The notes: generated from the letters alone by a model not told the origin. A DNA stretch of 64,000 nucleotides from Cristatella mucedo (GCA_009760855.2 WPIO01000203.1:1-64000); one strand, 5' to 3'; positions 1 to 11,525 are shown, numbered from the stretch's first letter. Made by a program: numbers and translations.

Positions 1-802
1 TAGAGCACATGTGCATGCTCAGGAATTTATGCACGCTCACTCACGATTTTCATCATGAAAATAGATCTACGTGTTCAGGCAGAAAGCACGTACACATCAA
101 ACGCAGCAGCAGCAGCAGCTTCCTACAAGTGGTCAATCACACCTTCGGACGACCCACACAGTGACTAAGCTGGAATCCAAAAACACTTACAAACCACGTG
201 TCTCCATGCAAATCCAGTTTGTCTCAGCTAGTCTGTCAGCAAGCCTCTGACGAAAGCAACAGGGTACTGGGGAGTCTTTCCTCTTCACGTTGAGCAGCCA
301 TGACACCCATTTCCTCGGAACGGTTGGTATGCGAACTCATTGACAGCCGTCGTTCAGCAAGAACTAGTCAAATTTCTGTACTACCACAAGTTTGAGACAC
401 ACTGTTAGAGGCGACAACCTGATATGCTGCTTCAGAGCTGCCACAGTGCAACGGTGAAATGCCACTCTGGCATCGCCAGACAGGATTGGTCAGCTCACCA
501 GTAAATGGCCTTCCAGAATGGTACCAGTGCTACCGTCTGGGATGGCTCAAATCACCCGACGGTTGCAGCAGCAAAACTAGGCTCGGAAAAGAGCTTCCTC
601 GATGACTGGATGGCATTAAGGAAGTTGTCTGTTACAAATGCAGCCGATCGGTGGTTGTCAAGCCGTTTTTGCCACTGTCTACAAGAGCTACCGAGATTTC
701 GAACCGAAGCTACCACTTTGCTCGATTGATCGCTTCCATAACTAGCTGCTAACATAGTGCGACCGAGATGCACCCTTTAAACTATTGGACCGCTTTGTCA
801 GC

Positions 803-2895
803 AATAATAAAAATAACAGATAACAATAATGCACTTGATAAAATGCCCTCAGAGAACTCACACCACTTTACATTTGCTGTAAAGGGAAATGCCATTGAAG
901 AGTGAGTAATATCATGCTTGATAAACAACATGAATAACGTGGTTATGGGTGACATGCACAGGGTCAGCATACAATTGTGGTTATTGGCAGCATGCACAGC
1001 GTCAGCACGCCTGACCACATCAAAAACGAATCACAGGGACCCACTAAAGGCTGTCCTAAATAGGTGTGTTTTTAAGTTCTTTTTAAATGTGATCAAGTCT
1101 GGGAAAGTTCTGACGCAAGTCGGGAGTGAGTTCCAGACTTTGGGAGCATACGTGCCAAATGCACCACCTTCAAAGAATTTGAGGTTTGTTCGAGGTATTG
1201 GTAAACTGTTGGATTTTGAAAAACAGGTGGTACGATGCTAGGCCTGGTGCTAAAGTAGATCTGAGAGATAGGCTGAATCCCAAGAATGAAGTGACCTGAA
1301 AGCGAGCGACAAAGCCTCGAAGTCGATCCGTTGCTTGAGTGGGAGCCAGTGCAGGTCGGCGAGAAGTGGTGTGACGTGGCAACTGCGACAATAACGACAG
1401 ACAAGCCTAGCTACGGAGTTTTGCACCAGCTGCAATCGCCTGATTCCACTTGCCGGTTGGCCAGTAAGCATTGAGTTACAGAAGTCAAGACCGGATGTCA
1501 CGAATGCACAGACCAACTTAGACGTGGTATCAGGATCTAAACGAGCCCGAATTTTACTAATGCTATGTAGCTGAAAGTAGGTAGATCTGACTGTGGAGCT
1601 GATGTGGTTGTCTAAGGAGAGGTCACTTTTGAACTTGACACCTAGATTTCTAGCCGATTCAAATAGAGATATGCTGCCAGAGTCAATTTTTAACGTAAGC
1701 CTTTCCAATTTCTGAATCACACTGGGTTTCTATATAACTACCAAGTGAATTTTATCATCGTTTAGCTTTAGAAAATTTGTGGCATCCATGGGCGGATGTC
1801 GCTAATACATGCAGCGAGTGAGTTGAGAATTCGAGGATTTTGAAGGTTGGGAGAGATCAAAGCAAAGGTACAACTAAATGTCATCTGCATAAAAGTGAAA
1901 GCTTAGATTGCGTTGACAATCACATCAGCAAGCGGGAGAGTATAGACCGTGAAAAGAACCGGGCGTAGCACGGAGCCCTGAGGTACCCCATATTTCAGAG
2001 GTACCTCGGATGATCTTTGTCCATTCACGTCAATACTCTGGAGTCTCCCACTGAGATAGGCCCTGAACCAATGCCGAGCTGTGCCAGTGATACCCAGGCG
2101 AGATGAGAGGCGCTCTAGAAGCACTTTGCGATTGGTAGTATCAAATGCTGCCGAAAGATCGAGCTAAACAAGCAGAGATATCTATCAGCGTCTGCATTGC
2201 TATGTAGGTCGTTGTATACCCTAGGCAATGGTGACTCGATGGAGCGATTACCTCTAAAGCCAGACTAGAACTTACTAGCAAGGTTTGAAGTTTCAATATA
2301 TGATTTCAGCTGGTCCGTCACGACCCGTTCCAGTGTCTTTGATAGGAATGGTAGAAGGGAGACTGGGTGGTAGCTGCCTAACTTCTCTTGGTCTGGCGTC
2401 ACTTTCTTCAGAAGTGGCCTGACTACAGCTTCTTCTAAAGGTGCTGGGACATGACATGAAGCTAATGACATTAATGATGTTAGTTATGCATGGCAGCAGC
2501 AGATCAATTTAGCGTAGGAGCAGGAAAGTTTAAATCGGGTCCAGAGTAGTTGTTTTCTTTGATTGGGATACAAACTTCAGATCTAAATCACTAGTGACCT
2601 GCTTAAATGTAGACATTGAGGTGCAGCCAGAAATAAGGAAACAGCATTCTAGGAGGTATATCATCATCGCAGGGACAGATTCCCTGATCTTTTCTATGTT
2701 CTGCACAAAAAATCGTGAGAAGCGACCGGTTGGATCATCACAAGGATCATCAGGTAAGGAACTCATCTGGGAGCAACTGAGGAGACGGTTTATCGTCGGC
2801 ATCAGTATTTTTGGATCGTGCATCTGTGATTCACTAGCGTTTTTATAGAAGCAAGACTTGGCCGTTGTTAGGATCGATTGGTACGACATACAACA
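803..2895 (-). mobile_element. CR1/L2-like LINE (family A), 5'-truncated, decayed
   Basis: This is a non-LTR retrotransposon on the minus strand. Reading from high to low coordinates: an endonuclease-RT linker (2530-2889, including FSRFFVQNIEKIRES), an N-terminal RT segment (2265-2471, including SYHPVSLLPFLSKTLERVV), the RT block GVPQGSVLRPVLF (about 1960-2010), the catalytic-type YADD motif (about 1877-1888), then the C-terminal region with LDFCNSMLTGQP and ADLHWLPLKQRIDFEALSLAF (1250-1720). The 3' UTR ends in an AAT-rich tail at about 803-830. Several frameshifts and stops separate the blocks, so it cannot encode an intact protein. The matching site in copy B of the segmental duplication (about 25905) is empty. 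Confidence 0.85.
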
Positions 2896-3310
2896 ATCTG
2901 CATATGCCTGTCGATGGACAGTCAGTCATAATCTGTTGTATGCTTTTTCAATGCTTGCGCTTAGTAGACCTGGCTAGTTTAATGTCAGTGGTCAACCATA
3001 GGCCTCTGGGAGCTGTGGAACAAGCACGGCCGATGCAACTCGCAACTGCCAAAGAGGGAGCATGCTAAGCTCTGAAACATACAGACTATTGGTCTTTCAG
3101 GTTGCAGTGCTGTTCGGTTGGGAGCAAGAGAAGTGTTCAAGAAACAGCTTGCATCAGACGGTGGTGGGTGGTTTCATGGCACCTCCTACTGCAACATGCA
3201 GGAAATCTTCGATAGCCGGTGGATGCATGCCACCGAAGTAAGGATTACAAAAACAATAATTGAAGGAGGGAAAAGGAGGGAGGGAGGTTGGGAGAAGGAG
3301 AGAGAGGGCT

Positions 3311-3446
<136 letters not shown>

Positions 3447-4489
3447 GGAATGAGAGGGAGAGAGAGAATTGAGAATTAGGGCAGGCTGCCGTGGCGGGTA
3501 GGATGTGATTCTAACCATATATGGACAGGGACATAGTTGGGTACAGCCGTCGGCCGGGGGGGGGGCAGGCCAACTTGCTGCTGCTGTAATTAGAAATTCA
3601 TGCAATCGTGCTAGCGAGGGCCTGCACAATGATATTTGTATATGCTATTTATAGATGCTAGATTTATAGAGCTAATTACCATCAACGAGCATATTAATAA
3701 CTTGTAACCTGTGCATCCAGTAGGTCGGCATCACCAGCCTGGTCAGAGCGACTGACTTCCTTCATGCTAATGCACTATCTGCTGGATGGATCCAGATATG
3801 CCAGGCGTGGCTTAGCTTCTGCTCGACCTAGTCTGCTGTCAGGCACTGGCTGTATGCCCGGTTCACCGTATACCTGAGTAAAGGTGTTGGGTGGGATGGG
3901 CTGGGGTTGGGTGGGTGTCAGTTACCACATGGGGGCTAGCAGTTGCAGAAGTTGTGGTACACCGGAAATGCCGAGAAATCGCCACCACTTGCATCCACAA
4001 GAGCAATCAAGAGGGGTCGAGTCGAGCAGGAAAGTTTCCCAGCGATTCCCGGCCTGTTCCGCAACTACATACCGTGACTAAATGCCATGGACAATGTAAT
4101 GCCAGCACTCGTTATTACAAATCCGCATGGAGCCGTCCAAGCTCAGTCCTACTACAATATCGGTCATATGCTCTGGTCCTTCAACCGTGGCACCATTGCC
4201 TAAAAATCCCTAATGTTCATTGATGTGAGAAAGTATCTGCTAACCCGGTTTAGCTGAGGGAGCTATGCTTAGGCAGCACCACCCAAGCCAGCCACTCGCC
4301 GTGCCAATGGCTAGTCAAATTTGCAAATCTCTGCAGTGGTCGTAGCCACTAGGCTGCTGGCAAGCTGGGTGGTTAGCTGGCTGGCTGGCCTGCTGTAATC
4401 GATGTACATGTGGATGAGATTTGGTCGATGGCTTCTGCATGCAAATCGAATACCAGATTAATGCGAGTATCAACACGAGTGACCACGAA

Positions 4490-5380
4490 TGAATATAATA
4501 ATAATGATGATAATAACAAAAACGAACACAATAAAGTGCCCTCAGAACAGTAAGCCCCATTCTAGGCACTTTAAATTTGCTGAAAAGGGAAAAGTGATTC
4601 CATTGCGCTCCATAAACGAAATGAATAACATGGTTAGGGGTGACAAGCACACGGTCAGCATGCAAATGTGGTTTGTGGCATCATGCACAGTGTCAGCACG
4701 CATAAGCACATCAAGGACAGCATTGACATGGTCCCTGTGATTCGTCCATAGTATAATTCATTGATTACGGATGAATCCATCTCAATGCTGTCCTAAATAG
4801 ACTTTTTTGAAGTTCTTTTGAATGCAGTCAAGTCTGAAGATGTTGTGACGCCAGTCGGGAGTGAGTTCCAGGCTTTGGGAGCATACGAACTAAATGCACG
4901 TTCTCCAAAGGATTTGCGGTTTGTATGAGGTATTGGTTAAACGGTTGAAATCCGAAAAGCTGGTGGTACGATGCTTGGCCTGGTGGGGAGTAGATATGAG
5001 AGATAGGTTGGTGCCGAAGACTAAAGTGTACTAAAAGTGAGTAACAAAATCTTCAAGTCGATCTGTTGCATGACTGGGAGCCATTGCAGGTCGGCGATAA
5101 GTGTTGTAATGATAAAACAGCGATGCTCACGACAAATAAGCCTAGCAGGGGAGTTTTGCATCACCTGTAATCCTCTGATTGCACATGCTTGTAGGTTACC
5201 AAGCAATGAGTTACCGAAGTCAAGACAGGATGGCACAAATACATGGACTAACTTAGACGTGGTATCCTTATCCATAAAGTCAAAATTTTACCAATGTTAT
5301 GTATAGAAAAGTAGGCAGACTTGATTGTGGAGCTAATGTGGTCATCTAACAAGAGGTCACTTTGGAAGTTGGAAAGCGAT
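4490..5380 (-). mobile_element. LINE family A, 3' fragment
   Basis: A 5'-truncated, degraded copy of the same LINE family as at 803-2895. The AAT-rich 3' tail lies at 4490-4520, followed inward by the family's 3' UTR (near AAAGTGCCCTC) and the RT C-terminus on the minus strand (5021-5275, including FVPSCLDFGNS and LIADLQWLPVMQQIDLK). Copy B runs straight from sequence like 4470-4490 to sequence like 5385-5400 at about 26870, so it keeps the empty target site. Confidence 0.85.
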
Positions 5381-5787
5381 GCACTAAACCTAAAGGCAGC
5401 CAGTTACAGCGATGCATTAACATGGTGCGGGTCTAAAACAGACGGCCGATCGTGCCGCCAGCACTACAAGGGCTCGAAATTGCCTGCAACTGCCCACAGT
5501 CGCCTGTCAGAACGTCAGAGCGAAGCACGGCAGAAAGATGGGCTATCGAACACAAAACTGCTCAGCAAGGCGACGGTGGAGGCAGTTTGTGACATCGCGT
5601 CGTAAACAATGGCAAGAGGGCTAAACGCAAGTTCTCACGATATACGTATACAGGCACAAAACACTCGCACTAGCACTCAGAAACGCTGGCGCTCAGGCGT
5701 AACCGAGGCCACAAGAGGGCCTAAGAAGAGAGGGCCAAAAGAGCTTGGTCAGCAGCAAAAATGGAGCAGCCCCCCTAAAAACAGTAC

Positions 5788-6036
5788 CTGGTGGAGCGAC
5801 GTCAAGCCAGCCACGTTGGTGGTGTTCAAATTTTCACCTTCCTCCGACAGTTCACGTATTTCAGCTGTATCCCCAGTCAAGCCGGAGGCCGCGAAGAAGA
5901 CGCCGGGCTTCAACCGCACCTTCTTCAGCGTCATCTTTACAAGCTCGGCGGATGTCAGTTTCGTTTCCGAATCCTTCAAACGCCTCAGTTTTTCGTACAG
6001 TCTCACCGCCGTCCGTTTTTCCTTATCCTCCGCCAT
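5788..6036 (-). pseudogene. First coding exon of duplicated MYPT-like gene, copy A
   Basis: ATG at 6036 on the minus strand, open for 83 codons to a donor CAG|GTACTG at 5788/5787. The layout matches the myosin-phosphatase targeting subunit N-terminus: a basic helical stretch (residues about 11-27, LYEKLRRLKDSET, like the MyPhoNE-bearing segment of MYPT1), a PP1-docking-like motif at 39-42, then the start of the first ankyrin repeat ending NVAGLTSLHQ. The RVxF-type motif reads KVRL, lacking the aromatic residue, and the ankyrin DGLT is AGLT. Phase 0 at the donor matches copy B. Ankyrin exon 2 is missing downstream within this copy, and any exon 3 would lie outside the window. Probably a pseudogene or a diverged paralogue; expression is unknown. 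Confidence 0.6.
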
Positions 6037-6319
6037 CTCTTCAGCAAGCGTCTGACTCGCCCAATAGCAATTCGTCGAACGCAGGAAGAAGCGTCTGTCG
6101 TCACAATATCGCTCGGTGAGACCGGGGAACCCGACGCAACGTCTTCAAGAGCTAATAGGTTTTAGCAAATAATGTGCATGATTGGCGCTACATACTTGCT
6201 TAGATAATCCAAGCGACAGTTTCCCAAGGCTGCCAGACAGTTTGACGGTTGCCATAGCACAGCACGACTGAGGGCCCCTGCACGAAAACTAGGTACCCTT
6301 TACGACAACAACTCCTTAC

Positions 6320-6362
6320 TCGCTCGCAAGTCACCTCGCTCGCAAGTCTCTTCGCTCGCAAG
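6320..6362. promoter_or_regulatory. 16-bp-spaced TCGCTCGCAAG repeats upstream of copy A exon 1
   Basis: TCGCTCGCAAG occurs three times with exact 16-bp spacing (6320, 6336, 6352), about 290-320 bp upstream of the copy A ATG. The matching place in copy B has two units (27738 imperfect, 27754 perfect), also 16 bp apart. Retention in both copies at the same distance from exon 1 suggests a promoter element, but no function is shown by sequence alone. Confidence 0.35.
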
Positions 6363-6481
6363 GTCTTTTCATCGTAAAGTTAAAAAAAAAGATTCATCTC
6401 GGTCGGGGGAGGCGGACTAAAGTTATGCCCCACGGCAGTTAGGCTGAGTCGCCTCGTAATACCGTTGGCAAATGATATCAC

Positions 6482-6907
6482 GTGACGGAAGACTACCTAC
6501 GGACTCGTAAACAGGAGGATGTTGCAGTGCGGCTGGCTTCCCCAAGTCAACCGCGACATACGCTTTCGATAGCGATTGCGATGACTCGTTTCATGTTTCT
6601 CTTTAGTAATTATGGTATTTCAATTCCAGACATGGAATTCCTTTTTGAACAGAAGGTAGAGTTAATGGACATGCTTGACTCGGTAACAGACTTTGGAGCA
6701 ATCGTCGAGCGAATTAAGTTATATATGTTAGCCGGCAGGGCTCTCAGTTCGTCGCCAAGATCTGTTGCCGGTGTTGCATCTGAGCGAAGCGCCGAAATCG
6801 CAATGTCAATGTCTGAGCCAAGCGCTGAAACAGAGAAGATAGCGAGAGGAAAGGGGCGTGAAATCACTCATTCTGCGAATCTGCGGATCCGCGGTACGGC
6901 GAATTAA
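6482..6907. other. Conserved segment with overlapping antisense open frames
   Basis: Upstream of the copy A first exon there is a 141-codon plus-strand frame (6482-6907) and an 85-codon minus-strand frame (6610-6867). Copy B has the homologous stretch at 28003-28230. There the minus frame is also open for 75 codons (SDIDI, SAL.SD.TPATDL and SGIEI are shared), while the plus-strand frame is interrupted. I recognise neither product. It could be a 5' exon of the MYPT-like gene, the first exon of a divergent gene, or non-coding sequence with chance open frames. Confidence 0.3.
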
Positions 6908-7254
6908 TTGCAGGACGGCTTTTGCGAGAGTACAGTAACGCCGAAGGCTCGGCGGGGTAGGGCTTAACCTGCCGCTAAACTAGCGGCGTAACCTACCGCT
7001 TAATGCCGTTCGGTGCACGCCTACGCACGATAAGCAGGCCACTACGAAACAAGCGTTTCTGTCGTTAACCTACTTACCGTTACTAAAGGGGCTCGTGAGT
7101 ACGTGGCATCTCCAGGGGGAACGACTTAAACAGACGGAGGAGCGCGAACCAGCGGAATATCTCACAAACGACACCAACTACGCCTGCTTCACACTGGCAA
7201 ATCCTTACGGCAAGATCACTTATGAGAGCGTACACACCAAACACAAATTGTTCT

Positions 7255-7380
7255 AGTGGTGCTCGCCCGGACCAAGGTCTGACTGAGGTCGTGGGCTCGA
7301 GCCCCGGGGCATATGTGAGGAGCTTGAATAGAGATTAAGGTCTCTTGGGGCGCTATAAAAATGAATTAAAAAATAAATAA
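7255..7380 (+). mobile_element. tRNA-derived SINE-like element (type 2)
   Basis: Has a B-box-like GGGCTCGAGCCCC at about 7291-7303 downstream of GGTGCTCGCCCGG, then a non-tRNA body (GGTCTCTTGGGGCGCTATAAAAATG) and an A-rich tail of AATAAA-type repeats (7358-7385). No cloverleaf can be drawn with confidence, so this looks like a SINE and not a tRNA gene. Single copy in the window. Confidence 0.4.
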
Positions 7381-7468
7381 AACAAAATGCTAGCTCGGGC
7401 GCAATACGTACGTATTTGGTGGAGTCCACAGAGTCTTCCTAGCACTATCTAGTCACGTCCCGTCAATC

Positions 7469-7605
7469 GCCGGTGAAAGTAGTATAGCTTTGAATGTTAT
7501 GCAGCCTAGCCTCCGAACCTCACCAACCTCACTTCGTTCGGTTGTCTCGTGCTTGATCGAGTCCCAGTAACGATAACATCCAAAACTATACTACTCAAAC
7601 CAGTC
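7469..7605. mobile_element. MITE-like inverted-repeat element
   Basis: Arms AGTAGTATAGCTTTGAATGTTAT (7478-7500, quoted from its first base; 23 nt) and the near reverse complement at 7573-7595 match at 21 of 23 positions, with weaker pairing extending to about 7469 and 7605. They enclose about 72 bp. It sits at the left edge of the AT-rich Polinton-like island. It could be a small non-autonomous DNA transposon or a structured terminus; no second copy was noticed. Confidence 0.4.
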
Positions 7606-8154
7606 TTGTTTACTTCAATAGCACTTTTGTGCTCTAATTATTCTATTTAATTTAATAGTTTTTTCTTTATATGTAATAATAAATAGAATTTTTAACTCCT
7701 GCCAATTTTTATTTGGCAAGATTCTTTTCCTAGCATGCAACTCGAATGGCTCCCTTCAAACTTACTAAATGCTTTATCAAAAGCAATTTTAAAACATGAA
7801 GAATATAAAGCATCTCTTGCAGATTTGAGAATAGAAGTTTTTACTTTAAAGTTGGGTTTTTTCAGGGTTAAAGGAATAGAGCATCCACAAAACGCTTCTC
7901 AGCTTTATTCAGAAAAAACAAGATGAGGAGAAAACTAATCTGAAAATAAGTATATCCTCCAGAATTACTTGATTCATATGAAAGTTTTTCTTTCAATCCA
8001 GAAGCTGATACAGAAATACATACGTCCTTCATTAAAAAAGATTCGCAGTATAAAGCTTTTTTGAAGCATACCATGGTATTATTAAAATAACAAGTAATGC
8101 ACATGAACCAGTTTCCAAGAAAGGAAAACTTTAATTTTATATAGGAGGTGATAA

Positions 8155-8560
8155 ATGATCTAAGAAAAAATATGTTGACCAAAGATATGAAGAAGGTATC
8201 CCATATAATACTAAATTTTGATGATGCTTATTAAATCTAACAAAGATAAAATATAGAGTCAAAAATATATTAGTATTAATAATCTTCAGTGTAGCGATTT
8301 CTTGTACATATATATTCAGTAATTTCCGAATATTAGTCGAATAGTTTTTTATCTTTTTCGGAACTAGCTGCAATGATGGCAGCAGATGATGGTGCTCCAG
8401 CTGAAATTGAGAAGCGCACAAAGTCTACTATATTCTAGAATAAAATTCAAAGTTTATTTCCGTGAGGACACATGCTTTATCCCATAAAGTAATTACAAAA
8501 GAAGAGTTTGATCATATTATAATGGAAGGTTCACCAATAGAAACTATTCCTGTTTAATTA
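8155..8560 (+). pseudogene. Unidentified gene fragment of the Polinton-like element
   Basis: Plus-strand fragments in more than one frame, broken by stops. Its start (KKYVDQRYEEG...YN) aligns at about 70% nucleotide identity with 28790-28880, and the match is visible at protein level as Y-V-x-x-R-Y-E-E, Y-N-x-K, then CLL-x-LTK. Further on, A carries a short stretch KVITKEEFDHIIMEG resembling the DDVTTRDEINYIVNG of the other copy. Function unknown; the shared coding pattern argues it was a real gene of this element. Confidence 0.45.
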
Positions 8561-8594
8561 CTTGCAGTTCTTCTCAAACTAAACTTTATTTAAG

Positions 8595-9185
8595 ATCAAT
8601 AGCCCGATTACGAACCGGTTGCTCTTTCATTACTATTATTCTACCAATTTTAGATTTAGTTAAACTCCATATCGGATCTGTAGCTCTTTTTTACTTTTCA
8701 TCTTCTCCTTCACCTTGTTGTACTAAGTATTTAACAGTTGTTCCAAGTTTTGACAATTCTTCTTGTTTTCCTACCTCTGTGCAACATTTTGGTTTCTTTA
8801 GTTTTACTGCTTTTTTATTGCTTTAACAGGTTTTCCACTGTGTTTGTAATGTTATATTTACGATTATCAATACTCTTCGGTAAATTATCGATTAACTCTT
8901 TGTTACTAACAAAATCTTTTTTATTAATGGTTTTAATTCTTTTTCATACTGAGCAATAAAGGCTCATTCTGATACTGTTCGATTCATTCTTTCTGCCAAT
9001 GCAACAATCTTTTTACTAGTAGTTTCTAATAGGCGCGTTTCACGTTATTTCATTTTTTGCGAACTCTCCTTTACACTCCGATCCTGGATCTACTGTTATC
9101 TTCTTTGGCCATTCTAAAGGAGCTTTTGTGTAAATATCTCTTATTCTTTCGTTAATTTTCAAGAAGGCCATGTTTTAAGTGGTCT
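8595..9185 (-). pseudogene. Polinton-type integrase (DDE, rve superfamily), broken
   Basis: Read on the minus strand, 9061-9090 encodes DPGSECKGEF, the second-Asp block of retroviral-type integrases (usually D-x-G-x-E-F). About 8966-9003 encodes ALAERMNRTVSE, the catalytic-Glu block. 8660-8688 encodes RATDPIWSL, a signature I recognise from the C-terminal region of Polinton integrases. Stops interrupt the frame after the second-Asp block and again before the C-terminal block. The first catalytic Asp region would lie above 9185, where I find no clear match. Such integrases insert the element into host DNA; this copy is inactive. Confidence 0.75.
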
Positions 9186-9604
9186 CGTGTCCTTATATCA
9201 ACCGGAAACATCAATTACACTCGAACCACATTTACATCCAGAAACGGTCGGCATATGCAGATCATCTGCATAATGACTTTCATTAGGCTGTTACGTATCA
9301 ACAAACCTTTTGGAATTTAATTTGGTCATGGTTTGAATACTTTGCTTATATACGAATCAGGGTGCATCTGTGTTTCTTATTTTCTTTCTTTTAGAAGGAA
9401 AACGACATTATATAATGGAAATATTTTGTAAGCTTTGTTTCAAAACGTCTAGTGAACTGGAATATCTAGAGTAAGGTTATTCTGCTTGAAAAACTACAAG
9501 ATGACCACAGCAATGATGTAAAGTGCATAGTGACCTCTGTGATCTAGATAGTACCAAAACGGAGTTTGATCCAGGTATCCTGCATAACAACGAAATAATA
9601 TCCC

Positions 9605-10450
9605 TCTGGCTCATGTGATTGCCGTGCACAAACTAGGCTTTCACATCTTTGCGGATGACCCTCAGTTGTACCTTCACTTTGATCCCTCACTACCTTCGAG
9701 CTCCTCGAATTCTCTCAACTCACTTGCTGGCTGCAAATTTTCAAAAACTAAACGATGATACAACTAACTTACTAATAATGGGCAAAGCCAGTGTGATTCA
9801 CAAACTGAAAAGGTTGACGTTCAAAATTGGCTCTGCCAACATATTTCCTGTAGAATCAGCTCAAAATCTAGGGGTCATGTTCCAAAGTGATTTCTGGTTG
9901 GACGACCATTTCAGCCCCACAGTCAAATCTGCCTGCATTCAGCAACATAACATTGATAAATCTCGAGCTTATAAGGATACCGCGTCTAAGTTTTTCCATG
10001 CATTCGTGACATCCCGTCTCGACTTCTGCATCTCACTGCTTACTGGCCTACCGGCATGTACAATCAGGCGATTGCAGACGTGCAAACTTTGCAGCTAGGC
10101 TTGTCTGTCGTGAGTGTCACACTTGTTACGTTACACCACTTCGAAGACCTGCACTAGCTACCATTCAAGCAACGGATTGACTTCAAAGTTTAGTAGCTCA
10201 CTTTTAGGTCACTTCATTCTTTGCCTCCAGCCTAGCTCTCAGATATACTCCCTCATCAGGCCATGCATCGTACCCCCAGCTTTTACGAATCCGACAGACT
10301 ACAAATACCTCGTAATAATAATAACAATAATAATAAAACTTCCTCCCGACTTGCGTCAGACTAAACCCTGAATTGACTACATTTGAAAAGAGTTTAAAAA
10401 CACACCTATTTAGGAATGCATTAAGTGGGTCCCTGCGATTCGTCCTTCAC
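9605..10450 (+). mobile_element. LINE family A fragment nested in the Polinton-like element
   Basis: Plus-strand RT C-terminal half: HIFADDPQLYLHFDPS (a degraded YADD block, about 9640-9690), then FVTSRLDFCISLLTGLPACT (about 10000-10060) and matches to the family's C-terminal region. It ends near 10450 in the part shared by other copies just before the 3' UTR, so the 3' tail is absent. A short AAT-type microsatellite at about 10312-10338 interrupts the frame. It separates the integrase and ATPase remnants, so it arrived after the host element. Confidence 0.8.
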
Positions 10451-10504
10451 TTACCTATGGGTGCAGACATCTTGGTGTACTTTTCAGATTTTCAAAAACA
10501 ACAG

Positions 10505-10720
10505 TTCCAGAATTATCAGTAGCTTTTTATAGTGTACGTTGATTGAGACGAGATTCAGCAGTATCTCTTGCTGCAATTTCTGCTTCAAGCCATTCTATTT
10601 CTTGATCACTCTGTAATCTTGTTGCTTCTCTTAAAGTCTTGTAGGTTTTCAATTTTATCCTCATAATCTATTTCTTTTTGAACACTTCCCTCATAGCCTC
10701 TCTTGCTTAAATAAATGTTT
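10505..10720 (-). pseudogene. Coiled-coil-like gene fragment of the Polinton-like element
   Basis: The minus strand reads ATRLQSDQEIEWLEAEIAAR and onward, an amphipathic, charged segment, with one stop before further open sequence toward 10470. It lies directly downstream of the ATPase remnant on the same strand. I do not recognise the family; it may be a virion-associated or accessory protein. Short and decayed. Confidence 0.3.
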
Positions 10721-10810
10721 CCATGTGTCCTTTTTTCTATATCTATTAAGTATTACAAAATAGTAATCATTATCTTTTTTATCTAATATTTTTGTTTCGG
10801 TCTTCTTTCA

Positions 10811-11125
10811 TTAAGTCATCAAGTAAAACAACACTTTAACAATTTTGTATGAATCTACTTCTGGCATTTCATCAACATCACTAGCCCAAACGTAAGCGCC
10901 CTTCTCTGTATTATCTGCCATCGATGTAAGACCACGATACAACTTTTGATCCAAAATTGAAGCACTTATTGTACAAGTGTCATAGTTAACCATCCCGTAG
11001 AAGATCCAATTCACAATTAACTGTGACTTTCCTGACCCACTAGGACCAAGCACTAGCGCTCTAATAGGTATCTTTGGTAAAGGCACTCGATTCTGTTTCT
11101 GTATCTTGTCCAAAATTAAAAGCAC
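10811..11125 (-). pseudogene. FtsK/A32-type packaging ATPase fragment
   Basis: 104 open codons on the minus strand with a Walker A motif LGPSGSGKS at residues 26-34, preceded by a PIRALVLG strand as in genome-packaging ATPases of Polintons and related viruses. These pump DNA into the capsid. The open stretch has no ATG at its 5' end and stops near 10811, well short of the usual 200-300 residues; the VWASDVDEMPE segment might be a degraded Walker B region. Neighbouring protease on the opposite strand fits Polinton gene content. Confidence 0.65.
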
Positions 11126-11149
11126 AGACTTTCAAGGTAATGTCCTAAA

Positions 11150-11525
11150 GCCAAAAAAGTTGTATACATTTATAGAAACGGAACCAAAGATTGATTGCTT
11201 GCAGTGTAAACTGCCTATTACAACCTTTACGTAGAACATACAGAAGTCAAAAGGGCAAAATTACCTAGAGGAACGATACAAGCAATTTGTGCGATCTGCA
11301 AAAACATATTAAGTCAAGGTTTGCTAAAATTAGAAATATTGGAACTGTGACAACTGTAGGGAACGAGTGTAGCAAGTGGAGTTGTAAGTCATGGTAGAAA
11401 GATAGCTAATGGAGTTTTAAGTCATGGTAGAAAGTTAGGGATTTGTGTAGCGAGTAAAAAAGAACCAATAATGTATAGGGTACGAAAGAATATGAACAGT
11501 ATGATAAAATTAGGAGTTTTCTCTT
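11150..11525 (+). pseudogene. Unidentified Polinton-like gene fragment with 33-bp direct repeat
   Basis: Plus-strand fragments include IDCLQCKLPI with a possible zinc-binding CxxC, then an in-frame 28-nt motif repeated at 33-bp period (11378-11405 and 11411-11438) that encodes SHGRK twice, followed by a basic tail (MYRVRKNMNSMIKLG). Several stops interrupt the first half. It lies immediately upstream of the protease remnant on the same strand. The basic repeated segment would suit a core or DNA-associated virion protein, but this is inference only. Confidence 0.35.
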
